Assembly: GCF_040120695.1 (NCBI RefSeq) | Contig: NZ_JBEEAC010000003.1 | Coordinates: forward strand, 248,001-312,000 | Reading direction: 5' to 3' | DNA: 64,000 nucleotides | Source: Plantactinospora sp040120695 | Lineage (GTDB): Bacteria; Actinomycetota; Actinomycetes; Mycobacteriales; Micromonosporaceae | Shown here: one piece after another, positions 17,182-25,619 of the stretch | Layout: the number at the start of each line of letters is the position of its first letter | Numbering within the stretch: the first letter of the stretch is position 1 | Translations under genes and position numbers: made by a program | The notes under the pieces: generated by a model | Told to the model about the DNA's origin: nothing | Database searches by the model: none | The model's input: only the letters and a program-made list of their open reading frames with translations

Positions 17182-17208
17182 TGTCACGTCCGCCGGGCCG
17201 GGCGGGTC
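17182..17208 (+). promoter_or_regulatory. Candidate ECF41-type promoter for the sigma gene
   Basis: TGTCACG (17182-17188), a 16-nt spacer, then GGTC (17205-17208): one mismatch in each element to the ECF41 pattern, with exact spacing, 32 nt before the ATG at 17241. It suggests autoregulation. Confidence 0.45.
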
Positions 17209-17240
17209 GAGGGGGTGGATCCCGCGGGAAAGGACGCGAC

Positions 17241-18125
17241 ATGGGCGAGGACACCTGGCTGGCCGACCGGTTCGAGCAGAACCGGCCGCACCTACGTGCG
17301 GTCGCCTACCGGATGCTCGGGTCACTCACCGAGGCCGACGACGCCCTGCAGGAGGCGTGGTTGCGGCTGGCCCGCACCGACACCAGCGAGGTGGACAACC
17401 TCGCCGCCTGGCTGACCACGGTGGTCGCCAGGGTCTGCCTGAACACGCTGCGCGACCGCCGGCACCGCCGCGAGGAATCCCTCGACGTGCGAGTGCCCGA
17501 CCCGATCGTCACACCGGCCGGTCCGGACGACCCCGAACATGCCGCGGTGCTGGCCGACTCGGTCGGGCTGGCCCTGCTGGTGGTGCTCGACACCCTGACC
17601 CCGACCGAGCGACTGGCGTTCGTGCTCCACGACATGTTCGCGGTGCCGTTCGACGAGATCGGTGCGATGGTCGACCGCACTCCGGAGGCGGCCCGGCAAC
17701 TTGCCAGCCGTGCCCGTCGCCGCGTGCAGGGCCGCGCACCGGCCCCCGACCCGGACCTCGCCCGCCAGCGCCGGGTGGTCGACGCGTTCCTGGCCGCCGC
17801 CCGCGACGGCGACTTCGACGCGCTCGTCGCCGTGCTCCACCCGGACGTCGTGCTCCGCTCCGACGGCGGCACCGCGCGCCGCCGCCAGACCACGGTGATC
17901 AACGGCGCCCGCGAGGTGGCCGCCCAGGCCGCCACGTTCGGTCGGCTCTCCCCGCTCGCGCGCCCCGTCCTGGTCAACGGAGCCGCCGGAGTCGTCACCA
18001 CCGCCGCCGGACGGCCGTTGTCGGTCATGGCCTTCACGGTCACCGACGGAAGGATCGCCGCCATCGACGTCATCGCCGACCCGGATCGCCTGCGCCGGCT
18101 CGACCTCGCACTGGACGACGACTGA
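17241..18125 (+). CDS. ECF41-type sigma factor with C-terminal SnoaL-like domain (SigJ-like)
   Basis: 294 aa. Sigma region 2 (RPHLRAVAYRMLGSLTEADDALQEAWLRL), region 4 (LTPTERLAFVLHDMFAVPFDEIG; EAARQLASRARRRVQG) and then a ~110-residue SnoaL/NTF2-like domain (DAFLAAARDGDFDALVAVLHPDVVLRSDG) that tunes activity in this group. There is no dedicated anti-sigma factor; the fused domain takes that role. ATG 17241 has AAAGGA just upstream. The divergent NmrA-like reductase is the likely target. Confidence 0.92.
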   Translation: MGEDTWLADRFEQNRPHLRAVAYRMLGSLTEADDALQEAWLRLARTDTSEVDNLAAWLTTVVARVCLNTLRDRRHRREESLDVRVPDPIVTPAGPDDPEHAAVLADSVGLALLVVLDTLTPTERLAFVLHDMFAVPFDEIGAMVDRTPEAARQLASRARRRVQGRAPAPDPDLARQRRVVDAFLAAARDGDFDALVAVLHPDVVLRSDGGTARRRQTTVINGAREVAAQAATFGRLSPLARPVLVNGAAGVVTTAAGRPLSVMAFTVTDGRIAAIDVIADPDRLRRLDLALDDD

Positions 18126-18201
18126 CGCAGCCGGACGACTGGCGCAGCCGGACGACTGGCGCAGCCGGACGACTGGCGCAGCCGGACGACTGGCGCCGCC
18201 G
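18117..18201. repeat. 17-bp tandem repeat, five units, starting in the sigma-gene stop
   Basis: Five units of 17 bp (18117-18201), units 2-4 identical. The first unit contains the last Asp-Asp codons and the TGA of the sigma gene; later units have TGG in place of TGA. Confidence 0.9.
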
Positions 18202-18280
18202 GCGCCCGGGCGGGCGGGAGACCGCCGGCAACTGCCGAACCGGAACGCCGCCAGGGCCCGGGAACAGCGCCGGGGAACGC

Positions 18281-18318
18281 ACCGGTGCCCCGGGAGCGCG
18301 CGCTCCCGGGGCACCGGT
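18281..18318. terminator. Perfect 38-bp palindrome between convergent genes
   Basis: Bases 18281-18299 are the exact reverse complement of 18300-18318, with no loop. It lies between the sigma gene (+) and the alpha-glucosidase (-) and could act as a bidirectional terminator. No T-tract is seen, and a dimeric protein-binding site is possible. Confidence 0.6.
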
Positions 18319-18403
18319 ACCACCATCCCCTCCACCACAAAGGGGTCGCCGCCCTGGCCGCCCGTCGGCGCGAAGCGCGGCGGACGACCAGGTCGATAGC
18401 GGG

Positions 18404-20029
18404 TTACCCGGTTACCGGCCGGATGAACCACCCCGCCGTGTCGGTCGGCAGTCCCGCCGGCTCGGCGGCCGGCTGGCTGCGCAGGATCGGCGTCCCGTAA
18501 CGATCGACGTCGACCGGCTCGTCGCCGAAGTTGACCACGCAGACCAGCTCCGTCGTGCCCGCCGCAGGCCGGCTGAAGGCGAGCACGTCCGGCTCACCGT
18601 CCAGCCAGGTCACCGCGCCCGGGCCGGCCGGGGCGGCGTGCTCGCGCCGCAGCCGGAGCGCCGCCCGGTACAGCTCCAGGGTCGAGTCCGGGTCACCGGT
18701 CTGGGCAGCGACCGAGCGGGCCCGCCAGGTGGGCGGGGCCGGCAGCCAGGCCGGGGCGCCACCGGCCGGGCCGAAGCCGTACGGCGGGACGTCGCCGCTC
18801 CACGGCAGCGGTACCCGGCAGCCGTCCCGGCTCTCGCCGGTGCGCCGGAACGCGGGATCCTGGCGCAGCTCGTCCGGCAGGTCGAGCACCTCCGGCAGGC
18901 CGAGTTCCTCGCCCTGGTAGAGGTAGGCGCTGCCGGGCAGCGCGAGCATCAGCAGGGCGGCCGCCCGGGCCCGACGCAGTCCCAGCGCGCCGTCGCCGTA
19001 CCGGGTGACGTGTCGCTGCTTGTCGTGGTTGGAGAGCACCCAGGTGGTCGGCGCGCCGACGATCGCCGACTCGGCCAGCGCGGTGTCGACGACCTTGCGG
19101 AACGAGTCGGCCGACCAGGTGGCGTCGAGGAAGTCGAAGTTGAACGCCTGGTGCAGCTCGTCCGGGCCGACGTAACGGGCCAACCGCTGCGGGGTCTCGG
19201 CCCACGCCTCGGCGACCGCCATCCGGCCGCCCGGGTAGCTGTCCAGGATGGGCCGCCAGGCCCGGTAGATGTCGTGCACCTCGTCCTGGTCGAAGTAGGG
19301 CAGCCGGGCCCGGCCCAGGAGTTCGACCTGGCGCTGGCCGGCCGGTACGCCGTCGCCGACGTCCGGCAGCCCGTCCGCCTTGATCATCCCGTGTGCCACG
19401 TCGATCCGGAACCCGTCCACGCCACGGTCGAGCCAGAACCGGAGTACGTCGGAGAACTCGCTGCGTACCTCGGGGTGCCGCCAGTTCAGGTCGGGCTGGG
19501 CCGGGTCGAAGAGGTGCAGGTACCACTGGCCGTCCGGGACCCGGGTCCAGGCCGGACCGCCGAAGATCGACTCCCAGTCGTTCGGCGGGAGTTCGCCGCC
19601 GGCGCCCCGGCCGTCCCGGAACAGGTAGCGGTCCCGCTCGGCCGAGCCGGGCGGACCGGCCAGGGCGGCGACGAACCACGGATGCGCGTCGGAGGTGTGG
19701 TTCGGCACGATGTCGACGATGATCCGCAGCCCGAGCGCGTGGGCGTCGGTGATCATCTGGTCGAAGTCGGCCAGCTCGCCGAAGATCGGGTCCACGTCCC
19801 GGTAGTCGGCGACGTCGTAGCCGCCGTCCACCATCGGTGAGCGATAGAACGGGGTCAGCCAGAGCGCGTCGACGCCGAGGTCGCGCAGGTACGGCAGGCG
19901 GCTGCGTACCCCGGCCAGGTCGCCGATGCCGTCGCCGTCGTGGTCGGCGAAGCTGCGGACGTAGACCTGGTAGACGACCGCGGACTTCCACCAGTCCTCG
20001 GGCCGGCTCGGTGTGAAGGAGAGAGTCAT
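18404..20029 (-). CDS. Alpha-glucosidase (GH13, oligo-1,6-glucosidase type)
   Basis: Cytosolic enzyme of 541 aa that hydrolyses imported maltose or maltodextrins. The GH13 regions are clear: DIVPNHTS (I), GFRIDVAHG with the Asp nucleophile (II), MAVAEAWAE with the acid/base Glu (III) and VLSNHDKQRH with the third Asp (IV), plus YQGEELGLPEV. No signal peptide. The C-terminal beta domain ends at 18404. An inverted CTTGCGCAAG operator lies 83 bases upstream of the start, linking it to the adjacent LacI-type regulator. Confidence 0.95.
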   Translation of the reverse strand: MTLSFTPSRPEDWWKSAVVYQVYVRSFADHDGDGIGDLAGVRSRLPYLRDLGVDALWLTPFYRSPMVDGGYDVADYRDVDPIFGELADFDQMITDAHALGLRIIVDIVPNHTSDAHPWFVAALAGPPGSAERDRYLFRDGRGAGGELPPNDWESIFGGPAWTRVPDGQWYLHLFDPAQPDLNWRHPEVRSEFSDVLRFWLDRGVDGFRIDVAHGMIKADGLPDVGDGVPAGQRQVELLGRARLPYFDQDEVHDIYRAWRPILDSYPGGRMAVAEAWAETPQRLARYVGPDELHQAFNFDFLDATWSADSFRKVVDTALAESAIVGAPTTWVLSNHDKQRHVTRYGDGALGLRRARAAALLMLALPGSAYLYQGEELGLPEVLDLPDELRQDPAFRRTGESRDGCRVPLPWSGDVPPYGFGPAGGAPAWLPAPPTWRARSVAAQTGDPDSTLELYRAALRLRREHAAPAGPGAVTWLDGEPDVLAFSRPAAGTTELVCVVNFGDEPVDVDRYGTPILRSQPAAEPAGLPTDTAGWFIRPVTG

Positions 20030-20111
20030 GCGGTTGTCCGTTCGTCGGGCATGGGAATGCCGGGCGGGTCAAGGCAGGATGCCCGGTCGGCTCTGCAAGA
20101 GTCAAGCAATC

Positions 20112-20121
20112 CTTGCGCAAG
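20112..20121. promoter_or_regulatory. MalR-type operator before the alpha-glucosidase
   Basis: Perfect 10-bp palindrome CTTGCGCAAG between the regulator stop and the alpha-glucosidase start; the same CTTGC half-site recurs before malE. Confidence 0.65.
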
Positions 20122-20154
20122 AACCTGCCGGAGCTGCTCTGCGAGCCGGCCGGA

Positions 20155-21228
20155 TCAGACCGGCAGCGGCAGGTCGGCCGGCGGCCCGGGCCGGCCCACC
20201 GGCTTGTCCAGCACCCCCGGCACGACCGCGGTCGAGCCCCGCACCACCAGCTCCGGCCGGAAGATGTACTCCGAGTGCGGCGCGGCGTGCCCGTGGATCT
20301 CGTCGACCAGCGCGCGTACCGCCGCGACCGCCATCGCGGTGACCGGCTGCCGCATCGTGGTCAGCGGCGGATCGGTGAACGCCATCAGCGGCGAGTCGTC
20401 GTAGCCGACCACCGAGAGGTCGGCCGGCACCGACAGGCCGCGCTGCCGGGCCGCCCGGATCGCGCCCAGCGCCATCAGGTCGGAGCCGCAGACCAGCCCG
20501 GTCACGCCCCGGTCGAGCAACCGGGCGGCGGCCACCTCGCCACCCTCCACACCGAACAGTGACAGTTCGGCCAGCTCGTCCAGCTCGGCGTCGGCCAGCC
20601 CGACCAGCCGCTTCATCGCGGCCTTGAAACCGGCCACCTTCCGCTGTACCGGCACGAACCGGCCCGGCCCGGTGATCAGGCCGATCCGGCGATGTCCGAG
20701 CGCGACCAGGTGGGCCACGGCCAGCTCGCCCGCCTCCCGGTCGTCGCAGGAGACGAAGGGCGCCGGCAGGCCGGGCTGATAGCCGTTGACCAGCACGATC
20801 GGCAGCGGCCGGGCGATCAGCGTGCGGTAGCGCGCCGGATCGGCGGCGGTGTCGGCGTGCAGGCCGGAGACGAAGACGATCCCGGAGACCTGCCGGTCCA
20901 GCAGCATCTCGACGTACTCGTCCTCGGTGACCCCGCCGGGGGTCTGGGTGCAGAGCACCGAGGTGTAGCCGGCCTGGGCCAGCCCGGACTCGACGACCTG
21001 GGCGAAGGCCGGGAAGATCGGGTTCTCCAGCTCCGGCACGACCAGCCCGACCAGCCCGGCACTGCGCTTGCGGAGCCGGGCCGGGCGTTCGTAGCCGAGT
21101 ACGTCGAGCGCGGTGAGTACGGCCTGTCGGGTCTCCGGCGCCACCCCGGGGCGGTCGTTGAGCACCCGCGACACCGTGGCCTCGCTCACCTCGGCCTGCT
21201 GGGCGATGTCGGCCAGTCGTGCACGCAT
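20155..21228 (-). CDS. LacI-family maltose regulator (MalR-like)
   Basis: 357 aa. The N-terminal HTH (LADIAQQAEVSEATVSRVLN) and hinge (YERPARLRKRSAGLVGLVVP) are followed by a periplasmic-binding-like sugar domain (NPIFPAFAQVVESGLAQAGY; DDREAGELAVAHLVALGHRR; VVGYDDSPLMAFTDPPLTT). ATG 21228 is chosen because TACAGT (21235-21240, minus) lies 6 nt upstream, predicting a leaderless mRNA. It sits between the alpha-glucosidase and the divergent malEFG, the standard streptomycete arrangement, and probably represses both in the absence of maltose. Confidence 0.93.
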   Translation of the reverse strand: MRARLADIAQQAEVSEATVSRVLNDRPGVAPETRQAVLTALDVLGYERPARLRKRSAGLVGLVVPELENPIFPAFAQVVESGLAQAGYTSVLCTQTPGGVTEDEYVEMLLDRQVSGIVFVSGLHADTAADPARYRTLIARPLPIVLVNGYQPGLPAPFVSCDDREAGELAVAHLVALGHRRIGLITGPGRFVPVQRKVAGFKAAMKRLVGLADAELDELAELSLFGVEGGEVAAARLLDRGVTGLVCGSDLMALGAIRAARQRGLSVPADLSVVGYDDSPLMAFTDPPLTTMRQPVTAMAVAAVRALVDEIHGHAAPHSEYIFRPELVVRGSTAVVPGVLDKPVGRPGPPADLPLPV

Positions 21229-21255
21229 GGCGGAACTGTAGCCCACGAGTCGATT

Positions 21256-21460
21256 CTTGCGAAGCCCACCGCAAGTACTTGCAGAGCCGGTCCGTGTCGC
21301 ACCGGCCCCGCCTGCCGGCGCGCTGACGATGCCGGTACGGCGGGCTCTACACGGGCCGGGCGGGCACCTGCGAAAGGGATCAATTACCCCGCCAGGTGAC
21401 GACTGGGCGACGGTTGTTGCAAGGAGGTTTGCAAGGGGTTTCGTAACCGGCAACTCCTTG
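21256..21460. promoter_or_regulatory. Cluster of MalR-type half-sites in the malR-malE intergenic region
   Basis: CTTGC half-sites occur at 21256-21261, 21269-21275 (inverted, CTTGCGG) and 21278-21284 (CTTGCAG). Nearer malE, TTGCAAGG is repeated at 21417-21424 and 21429-21436, and CCTTGC lies at 21456-21461. CTTGCAG repeats are known MalR sites in Streptomyces. A TACTGT box at 21462-21467 may be the malE -10, so the last sites would cover the promoter. Confidence 0.6.
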
Positions 21461-21504
21461 CTACTGTCCCGCCGATACCCGGACGGCAGAACGAGGAGCG
21501 CTAG

Positions 21505-22809
21505 ATGCGTCGCACAGCCAGAGGGATCGTCGTACTCGCCTGCACGACCCTTGCTCTGACGCTCGCCGCCTGCGGCGGCGAGGACGACAAGTCGGGGGAG
21601 TCGGGCGCCAAGACCGATCCCGCCGCCCTTAAAGCAGACCTGACCTGGTGGGACACCTCGGATCCGAAGAACGAGGGACCGGCCTTCCAGGAACTCGTCG
21701 CGAAGTTCAACCAGACGTACCCGAACGTCAAGATCAACTATCAGTCGGTGCCGTTCGGTGAGGCGCAGAACAAGTTCAAGACCGCCGCACAGGCCAAGAC
21801 CGGTGCTCCGGACATCCTGCGCGCCGAGGTCGCCTGGGTGCCGGAGTTCGCCTCGCTCGGCTACCTCTACGCCCTCGACGGCTCGGAGCTGACCGCCGAC
21901 GAGTCCGACTTCCTGCCCACCCCGCTCTCGGCGGACAAGTACGACGGCAAGACGTACGGCGTACCGCAGGTCACCGACTCGCTCGCCCTGCTCTACAACA
22001 AGGAACTGCTGGCCAAGGCCGGCATCAGCTCGCCACCGGCGACCTGGGCGGACCTGAAGACCGCCGCACTGGCGGTCAAGGAGAAGACCGGCGTGGACGG
22101 CGTTTACGTCAACCCGGCCGGCTACTTCATGCTGCCCTTCATGTACGGCGAGGGCGGCGACCTGGTCGACGCCGACGCCAAGAAGATCGTCGTCAACTCC
22201 GCGCAGAACGTCGCCGGCCTGAACGTCGCCAAGGACCTGATCGCCAGTGGCGCCGCGCCGAAGCCGGCCGCCAACGACGCGTACGGCACCATGATGACCC
22301 TCTTCAAGGAGAAGAAGGTCGCGATGATCATCAATGGGCCGTGGGAGGTCAACAACGTCAAGAGCGCCCCGACCTTCGGCGGGCTGGAGAACCTCGGCAT
22401 CGCCCCGGTCCCGGCCGGCTCGGCCAAGGCCGGTGCGCCGGTCGGCGGGCACAACTACGTAATCTGGTCCGGCATGCCACAGGAGAAGGTCGAGGCGGCG
22501 ATCGCGTTCGTCAAGTTCATGAGCTCGGCGGAGTCGCAGGGCTTCCTCGCCGACAAGCTCGGCCTGCTGCCGACCCGCAAGTCGGCGTACGAGCTGGACA
22601 CGGTGAAGAACAACCCGGTCATCTCGGCGTTCCGGCCGGTCGTCGAGTCGGCGGTGCCGCGGCCGTGGATCCCGGAGGGTGGCCAGTTCTTCGGCCCGCT
22701 GGACCAGATGGCCACCCAGGTCCTGGTGCAGAACAAGGACCCGAAGGCGGCCCTGGACGAGGTCGCCGAGAAGTACAAGTCCGAGGTCGTGCCCGCGTAC
22801 GGCATGTGA
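21505..22809 (+). CDS. malE: Maltose/maltodextrin ABC transporter binding lipoprotein
   Basis: 434 aa extracytoplasmic solute-binding protein. The signal peptide has a lipobox, LTLAAC, so Cys ~24 is lipidated. The mature part matches carbohydrate-binding family 1 (LTWWDTSDPKNEGPAFQELV; FKTAAQAKTGAPDILRAEVAW; YGVPQVTDSLALLYNKELL; MIINGPWEVNNV). ATG 21505 has GAGGAG at 21493-21498. It begins the malEFG operon divergent from the LacI regulator. Confidence 0.95.
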   Translation: MRRTARGIVVLACTTLALTLAACGGEDDKSGESGAKTDPAALKADLTWWDTSDPKNEGPAFQELVAKFNQTYPNVKINYQSVPFGEAQNKFKTAAQAKTGAPDILRAEVAWVPEFASLGYLYALDGSELTADESDFLPTPLSADKYDGKTYGVPQVTDSLALLYNKELLAKAGISSPPATWADLKTAALAVKEKTGVDGVYVNPAGYFMLPFMYGEGGDLVDADAKKIVVNSAQNVAGLNVAKDLIASGAAPKPAANDAYGTMMTLFKEKKVAMIINGPWEVNNVKSAPTFGGLENLGIAPVPAGSAKAGAPVGGHNYVIWSGMPQEKVEAAIAFVKFMSSAESQGFLADKLGLLPTRKSAYELDTVKNNPVISAFRPVVESAVPRPWIPEGGQFFGPLDQMATQVLVQNKDPKAALDEVAEKYKSEVVPAYGM

Positions 22810-22820
22810 TCCCACCATCG

Positions 22821-22901
22821 GCGCCGGCTCCGGCCGGCCGAACCTCCGCGCCGGCTCGGGCCGGCCGAACCTCCGCGCCGGCTCGGGCCGGCCGAATCCC
22901 T
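22821..22901 (+). repeat. 27-bp tandem repeat array (3 units) between malE and malF
   Basis: Units 22821-22847, 22848-22874 and 22875-22901. Each contains GCCGGCTCGGGCCGGC (first unit GCCGGCTCCGGCCGGC), able to form a 6-bp G+C hairpin with a 4-nt loop in the mRNA, just after the malE stop. Confidence 0.85.
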
Positions 22902-22969
22902 CCGGCACCCGGCGGGGCCGACGGCGCTGGCCGGCGGCCCTGCCGGGCTCCCTTCCTGGAGCGCTGCTG

Positions 22970-23989
22970 ATGACCACCGTGACCGCCGGCCCGGCGCCGG
23001 CGCCCGCGCCGCCCGGCCGCCGCCCCGCCGGCCCGTCCCGGCTGCGCCGAAGCTGGGACCGGCACTGGTACGCCTGGGCGATGGTGCTCCCCGTCGTGCT
23101 GGTACTCGCGGTACTGATCTTCTATCCGCTGGCCCGCGGCATCTGGCTCTCGCTGACCAACCTGACCGAGGCCAACCAGGTGGCCGAGGTCTGCACCAGA
23201 TCGATCACCGGGGGCGAGGTCTGCAAGGAGAACCCCAACCGGTGGGAGTTCGTCGGGCTGGACAACTACGCCCGGGTGCTCACCGGCGAGGTGGGTGAGT
23301 TCTGGCAGTGGACCGGGGTCACGCTGATCTGGACCTCCGTCTGCGTGGCGTTCCACTACGGGCTCGGGCTCGGCCTGGCCACCATGCTGAACCGGCCGAT
23401 GCGGCTGCGCGGGTTCTACCGGGTCCTGCTGGTGCTGCCGTGGGCGGTGCCGGCCTTCGTCAGCGCCTTCGCCTGGAAGTTCATCTTCAACGAGCGGTTC
23501 GGGCTGGCCAACTCGCTGCTCACCGCCGTCGGCGTCGACCCGGTCGACTGGTTCGCCAACCGGTGGACCTCGCTGTTCACCGCGATCGTCACCAACATCT
23601 GGCTCGGGGTGCCGTTCATGATGGTGGCGCTGCTCGGTGGCATGCAGACCATCCCCGGCGAGCTGTACGAGGCGGCCGAGATCGACGGCGCCAGCCCGTG
23701 GCAGCGCTTCGTCAACGTCACCCTGCCCGGCCTGCGCCCGGTCAGCATGACGGTGCTGCTGCTCGGCACCATCTGGACCTTCAACATGTTCCCGATCATC
23801 TTCCTGGTCACCGAGGGCCAGCCGGCCGGGCAGACCGACATCCTGGTGACCGGGGCCTACCGGGCCGCCTTCGAGGGGATCCGGAACTACTCGCTCGCCT
23901 CGACCTACGGGGTGTTGATCCTGTCCATCCTGCTCGTCTTCTCGGTCTTCTACCGGCGGGCACTGCGCAAGCAGGGGGAGGTGTGGTGA
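22970..23989 (+). CDS. malF: Maltose/maltodextrin ABC transporter permease MalF
   Basis: 339 aa inner-membrane permease of the binding-protein-dependent type. The first helix is AWAMVLPVVLVLAVLIFYPL; the EAA loop reads YEAAEIDGASPWQRFVNVTLPGL, which contacts the ATPase (probably a shared MsiK encoded elsewhere, since no ATPase is present here). Start ATG 22970, with GGAG about 8 nt upstream. An Ala/Pro-rich cytoplasmic N-terminus of ~30 residues precedes helix 1. Confidence 0.94.
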   Translation: MTTVTAGPAPAPAPPGRRPAGPSRLRRSWDRHWYAWAMVLPVVLVLAVLIFYPLARGIWLSLTNLTEANQVAEVCTRSITGGEVCKENPNRWEFVGLDNYARVLTGEVGEFWQWTGVTLIWTSVCVAFHYGLGLGLATMLNRPMRLRGFYRVLLVLPWAVPAFVSAFAWKFIFNERFGLANSLLTAVGVDPVDWFANRWTSLFTAIVTNIWLGVPFMMVALLGGMQTIPGELYEAAEIDGASPWQRFVNVTLPGLRPVSMTVLLLGTIWTFNMFPIIFLVTEGQPAGQTDILVTGAYRAAFEGIRNYSLASTYGVLILSILLVFSVFYRRALRKQGEVW

Positions 23990-24834
23990 GCATGCGCCGA
24001 TCCGGTACCGGCCGGAGCCCGCTGCGGTCGGTGGGGCTGCACGGCACGCTGATCGTCGCCTCGCTGATCGCGGTCGGCCCGATCCTCTGGGTGCTGCTCT
24101 CCTCCTTCAAGCCCGGCCACGCGGTGCAGAGCAGCGAGTTGAGCCTGGTCAAGGACCCGACGCTGGCCAACTACGCGTACGTGCTGGGCGAGACGAGCTT
24201 CCTGCGCTGGTTCGGCAACTCGGTGCTGGTCGCCGCGTTCACCATGCTCTTCGGGATCTTCCTCGCCGCCACCACCGGCTACGCGGTCTCCCGGTTCAAC
24301 TTCCCGGGCCGGCGGCCACTGATGACCGTCTTCCTGGTCACCCAGATGTTCCCGGTCGCCATCCTGATCGTGCCGATCTACATGATCATGGCCCGGCTGG
24401 GGTTGATCAACACGCCGACCTCGCTGATCATCGCGAACCTGACCATCGCGGTGCCGTTCTGCGCCTGGATGCTCAAGGGCTACTTCGACTCCATCCCCAC
24501 CGCCCTCGACGAGGCGGCGGCGCTCGACGGCTGCGGACCGTACGGGATCTTCTGGCGGATCGTGCTGCCGCTGGCCCGGCCGGCGCTGGCGGTCACCGGC
24601 TTCTACGCCTTCCTCACCGCCTGGGGCGAGGTGGCGTACGCCTCCGCCTTCATCCAGGAGGACCGGAACTTCACCCTGGCGTACGGGCTCCAGCAGTTCG
24701 TACCGCAGTTCAACCCGCAGTGGGAGTACCTCACCTCGGCGGCGGTGCTGGTCACCATCCCGGCCGGGCTGGTCTTCCTCTACGCCCAGCGGCACCTGGT
24801 CTCCGGGCTGACCGGCGGCGGCACCAAGGGATGA
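23986..24834 (+). CDS. malG: Maltose/maltodextrin ABC transporter permease MalG
   Basis: 282 aa permease with six helices (LIVASLIAVGPILWVLLSSF; FPVAILIVPIYMIMARLGL) and EAA loop LDEAAALDGCGPYGIFWRIVLP. GTG 23986 overlaps the malF stop (GTGA), with GGGGGAGG 4 nt upstream; ATG 23992 is an alternative at a 10-nt spacing. Its stop overlaps the ATG of the broken GH13 gene, so that gene was once the fourth cistron. Confidence 0.94.
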   Translation: MSMRRSGTGRSPLRSVGLHGTLIVASLIAVGPILWVLLSSFKPGHAVQSSELSLVKDPTLANYAYVLGETSFLRWFGNSVLVAAFTMLFGIFLAATTGYAVSRFNFPGRRPLMTVFLVTQMFPVAILIVPIYMIMARLGLINTPTSLIIANLTIAVPFCAWMLKGYFDSIPTALDEAAALDGCGPYGIFWRIVLPLARPALAVTGFYAFLTAWGEVAYASAFIQEDRNFTLAYGLQQFVPQFNPQWEYLTSAAVLVTIPAGLVFLYAQRHLVSGLTGGGTKG

Positions 24835-24938
24835 CCGGGCCGATGGCGACACCGGACGGACGGCCGCGGCCACACCACGACGGCTCGGTGCTGCACGTGC
24901 CGGAGCAGGCCCCGGCGCTCGGCGACACCGTCGAGGTC
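24831..24938 (+). pseudogene. 5' remnant of a GH13 glycosidase gene
   Basis: The ATG at 24831 overlaps the malG stop (ATGA). The 36 codons MTGPMATPDGRPRPHHDG..., SVLHVPEQAPALGDTVEV match the N-terminal beta-domain start of actinobacterial maltodextrin glucosidases/neopullulanase-like GH13 enzymes. Similarity ends at 24938, exactly where a Tn3-like inverted repeat begins; the frame then runs into a stop at 25002-25004. The 3' part lies at 29967-30367. Confidence 0.7.
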
Positions 24939-24976
24939 GGCCCTTGGGGACCAATGGCAGTGGATCCGGCGCTAAG
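24939..24976 (+). repeat. Putative left inverted repeat of the Tn3-like element
   Basis: A 38-bp segment starting GGCCCTTGGGG and ending GGCGCTAAG. The inner ...GCTAAG end is typical of Tn21/Tn3-family repeats (38 bp is the family length). It starts where GH13 similarity stops and ends over the resolvase stop codon. Confidence 0.5.
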
Positions 24977-25610
24977 CCGTAATCGACTGGTCGGGGGGTT
25001 GTAGTGCCCGGTACAGGGTGGAGCGGCCGACGCTGAGGTGTCTGGCGATGGTGGTGACGGATTCGCCGCGGGCCTGGCGGGCGCGGGCGATGGCGAGAAT
25101 GTCGTCGGTGACGGTGGCGGGGCGTCCGCCGTGTCGGCCGGCGGCGGCTGCGGCGCGTAGTCCGTCGAGGGTGCGGTCGCGGATCAGTTCGCGTTCCATC
25201 TCGGCGGCGAGGGCGGCGACGGCGAACAGGAGCCGGTCGGCGAGGGTGGCGCCGCCGGGGCGGTGCACGCCGGCGCAGATGCCGGTGAGGATTTCCAGGG
25301 TGATGTCGCGGGCGTGGAGTTCGTCTTCGAGGAAGACGAGCAGTTCCTTCATAGAGCGGGCGACCCGGTCGGGGCGGTGGAGGACGAGGGTGTCGCCGGG
25401 GCGCAGGGCGTCCAGGGCTGCGCGCAGTTTGGGGCGGTCGCCGCGGGTGCTCGCGGTCTCGATGATGATCTCGCGGCAGTGTGCGGCGTGGAGGTCGTCG
25501 AGTTGAGAGTCGTGGTCTTGCTCGCGGGTGCTGACCCGGGCGTAGCCGACGCGGATCCGGTTGTGCGGGCGTGGCGGCGCCGCGGCGGCACGGGCGGGGA
25601 CTTCGGTCAT
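24972..25610 (-). CDS. Serine resolvase/recombinase (TnpR-like)
   Basis: 212 aa. The catalytic domain begins RVGYARVSTREQDHDSQLDDL, with the nucleophile Ser27, and contains LVLHRPDRVARSMKELLVFL and the ALAAEMERELIRDRT helix E region. A C-terminal HTH follows (GESVTTIARHLSVGRSTLYRAL). ATG 25610. It would resolve transposon cointegrates at the res site just upstream. It lies at the extreme left end of the element, its stop inside the inverted repeat. Confidence 0.92.
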   Translation of the reverse strand: MTEVPARAAAAPPRPHNRIRVGYARVSTREQDHDSQLDDLHAAHCREIIIETASTRGDRPKLRAALDALRPGDTLVLHRPDRVARSMKELLVFLEDELHARDITLEILTGICAGVHRPGGATLADRLLFAVAALAAEMERELIRDRTLDGLRAAAAAGRHGGRPATVTDDILAIARARQARGESVTTIARHLSVGRSTLYRALQPPDQSITA

Positions 25611-25619
25611 GTCGCCGAT

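Noticed and set aside
18117..18201. Possible CRISPR-like array
   Set aside because: The 17-bp units are contiguous with no spacers. The same applies to all other repeats in the window, and no cas gene is present.
20155..22977. A 940-codon minus frame joining the LacI gene with sequence opposite malE
   Set aside because: Only the last 357 residues are a real protein; the extension is antisense to malE and crosses the malE promoter.
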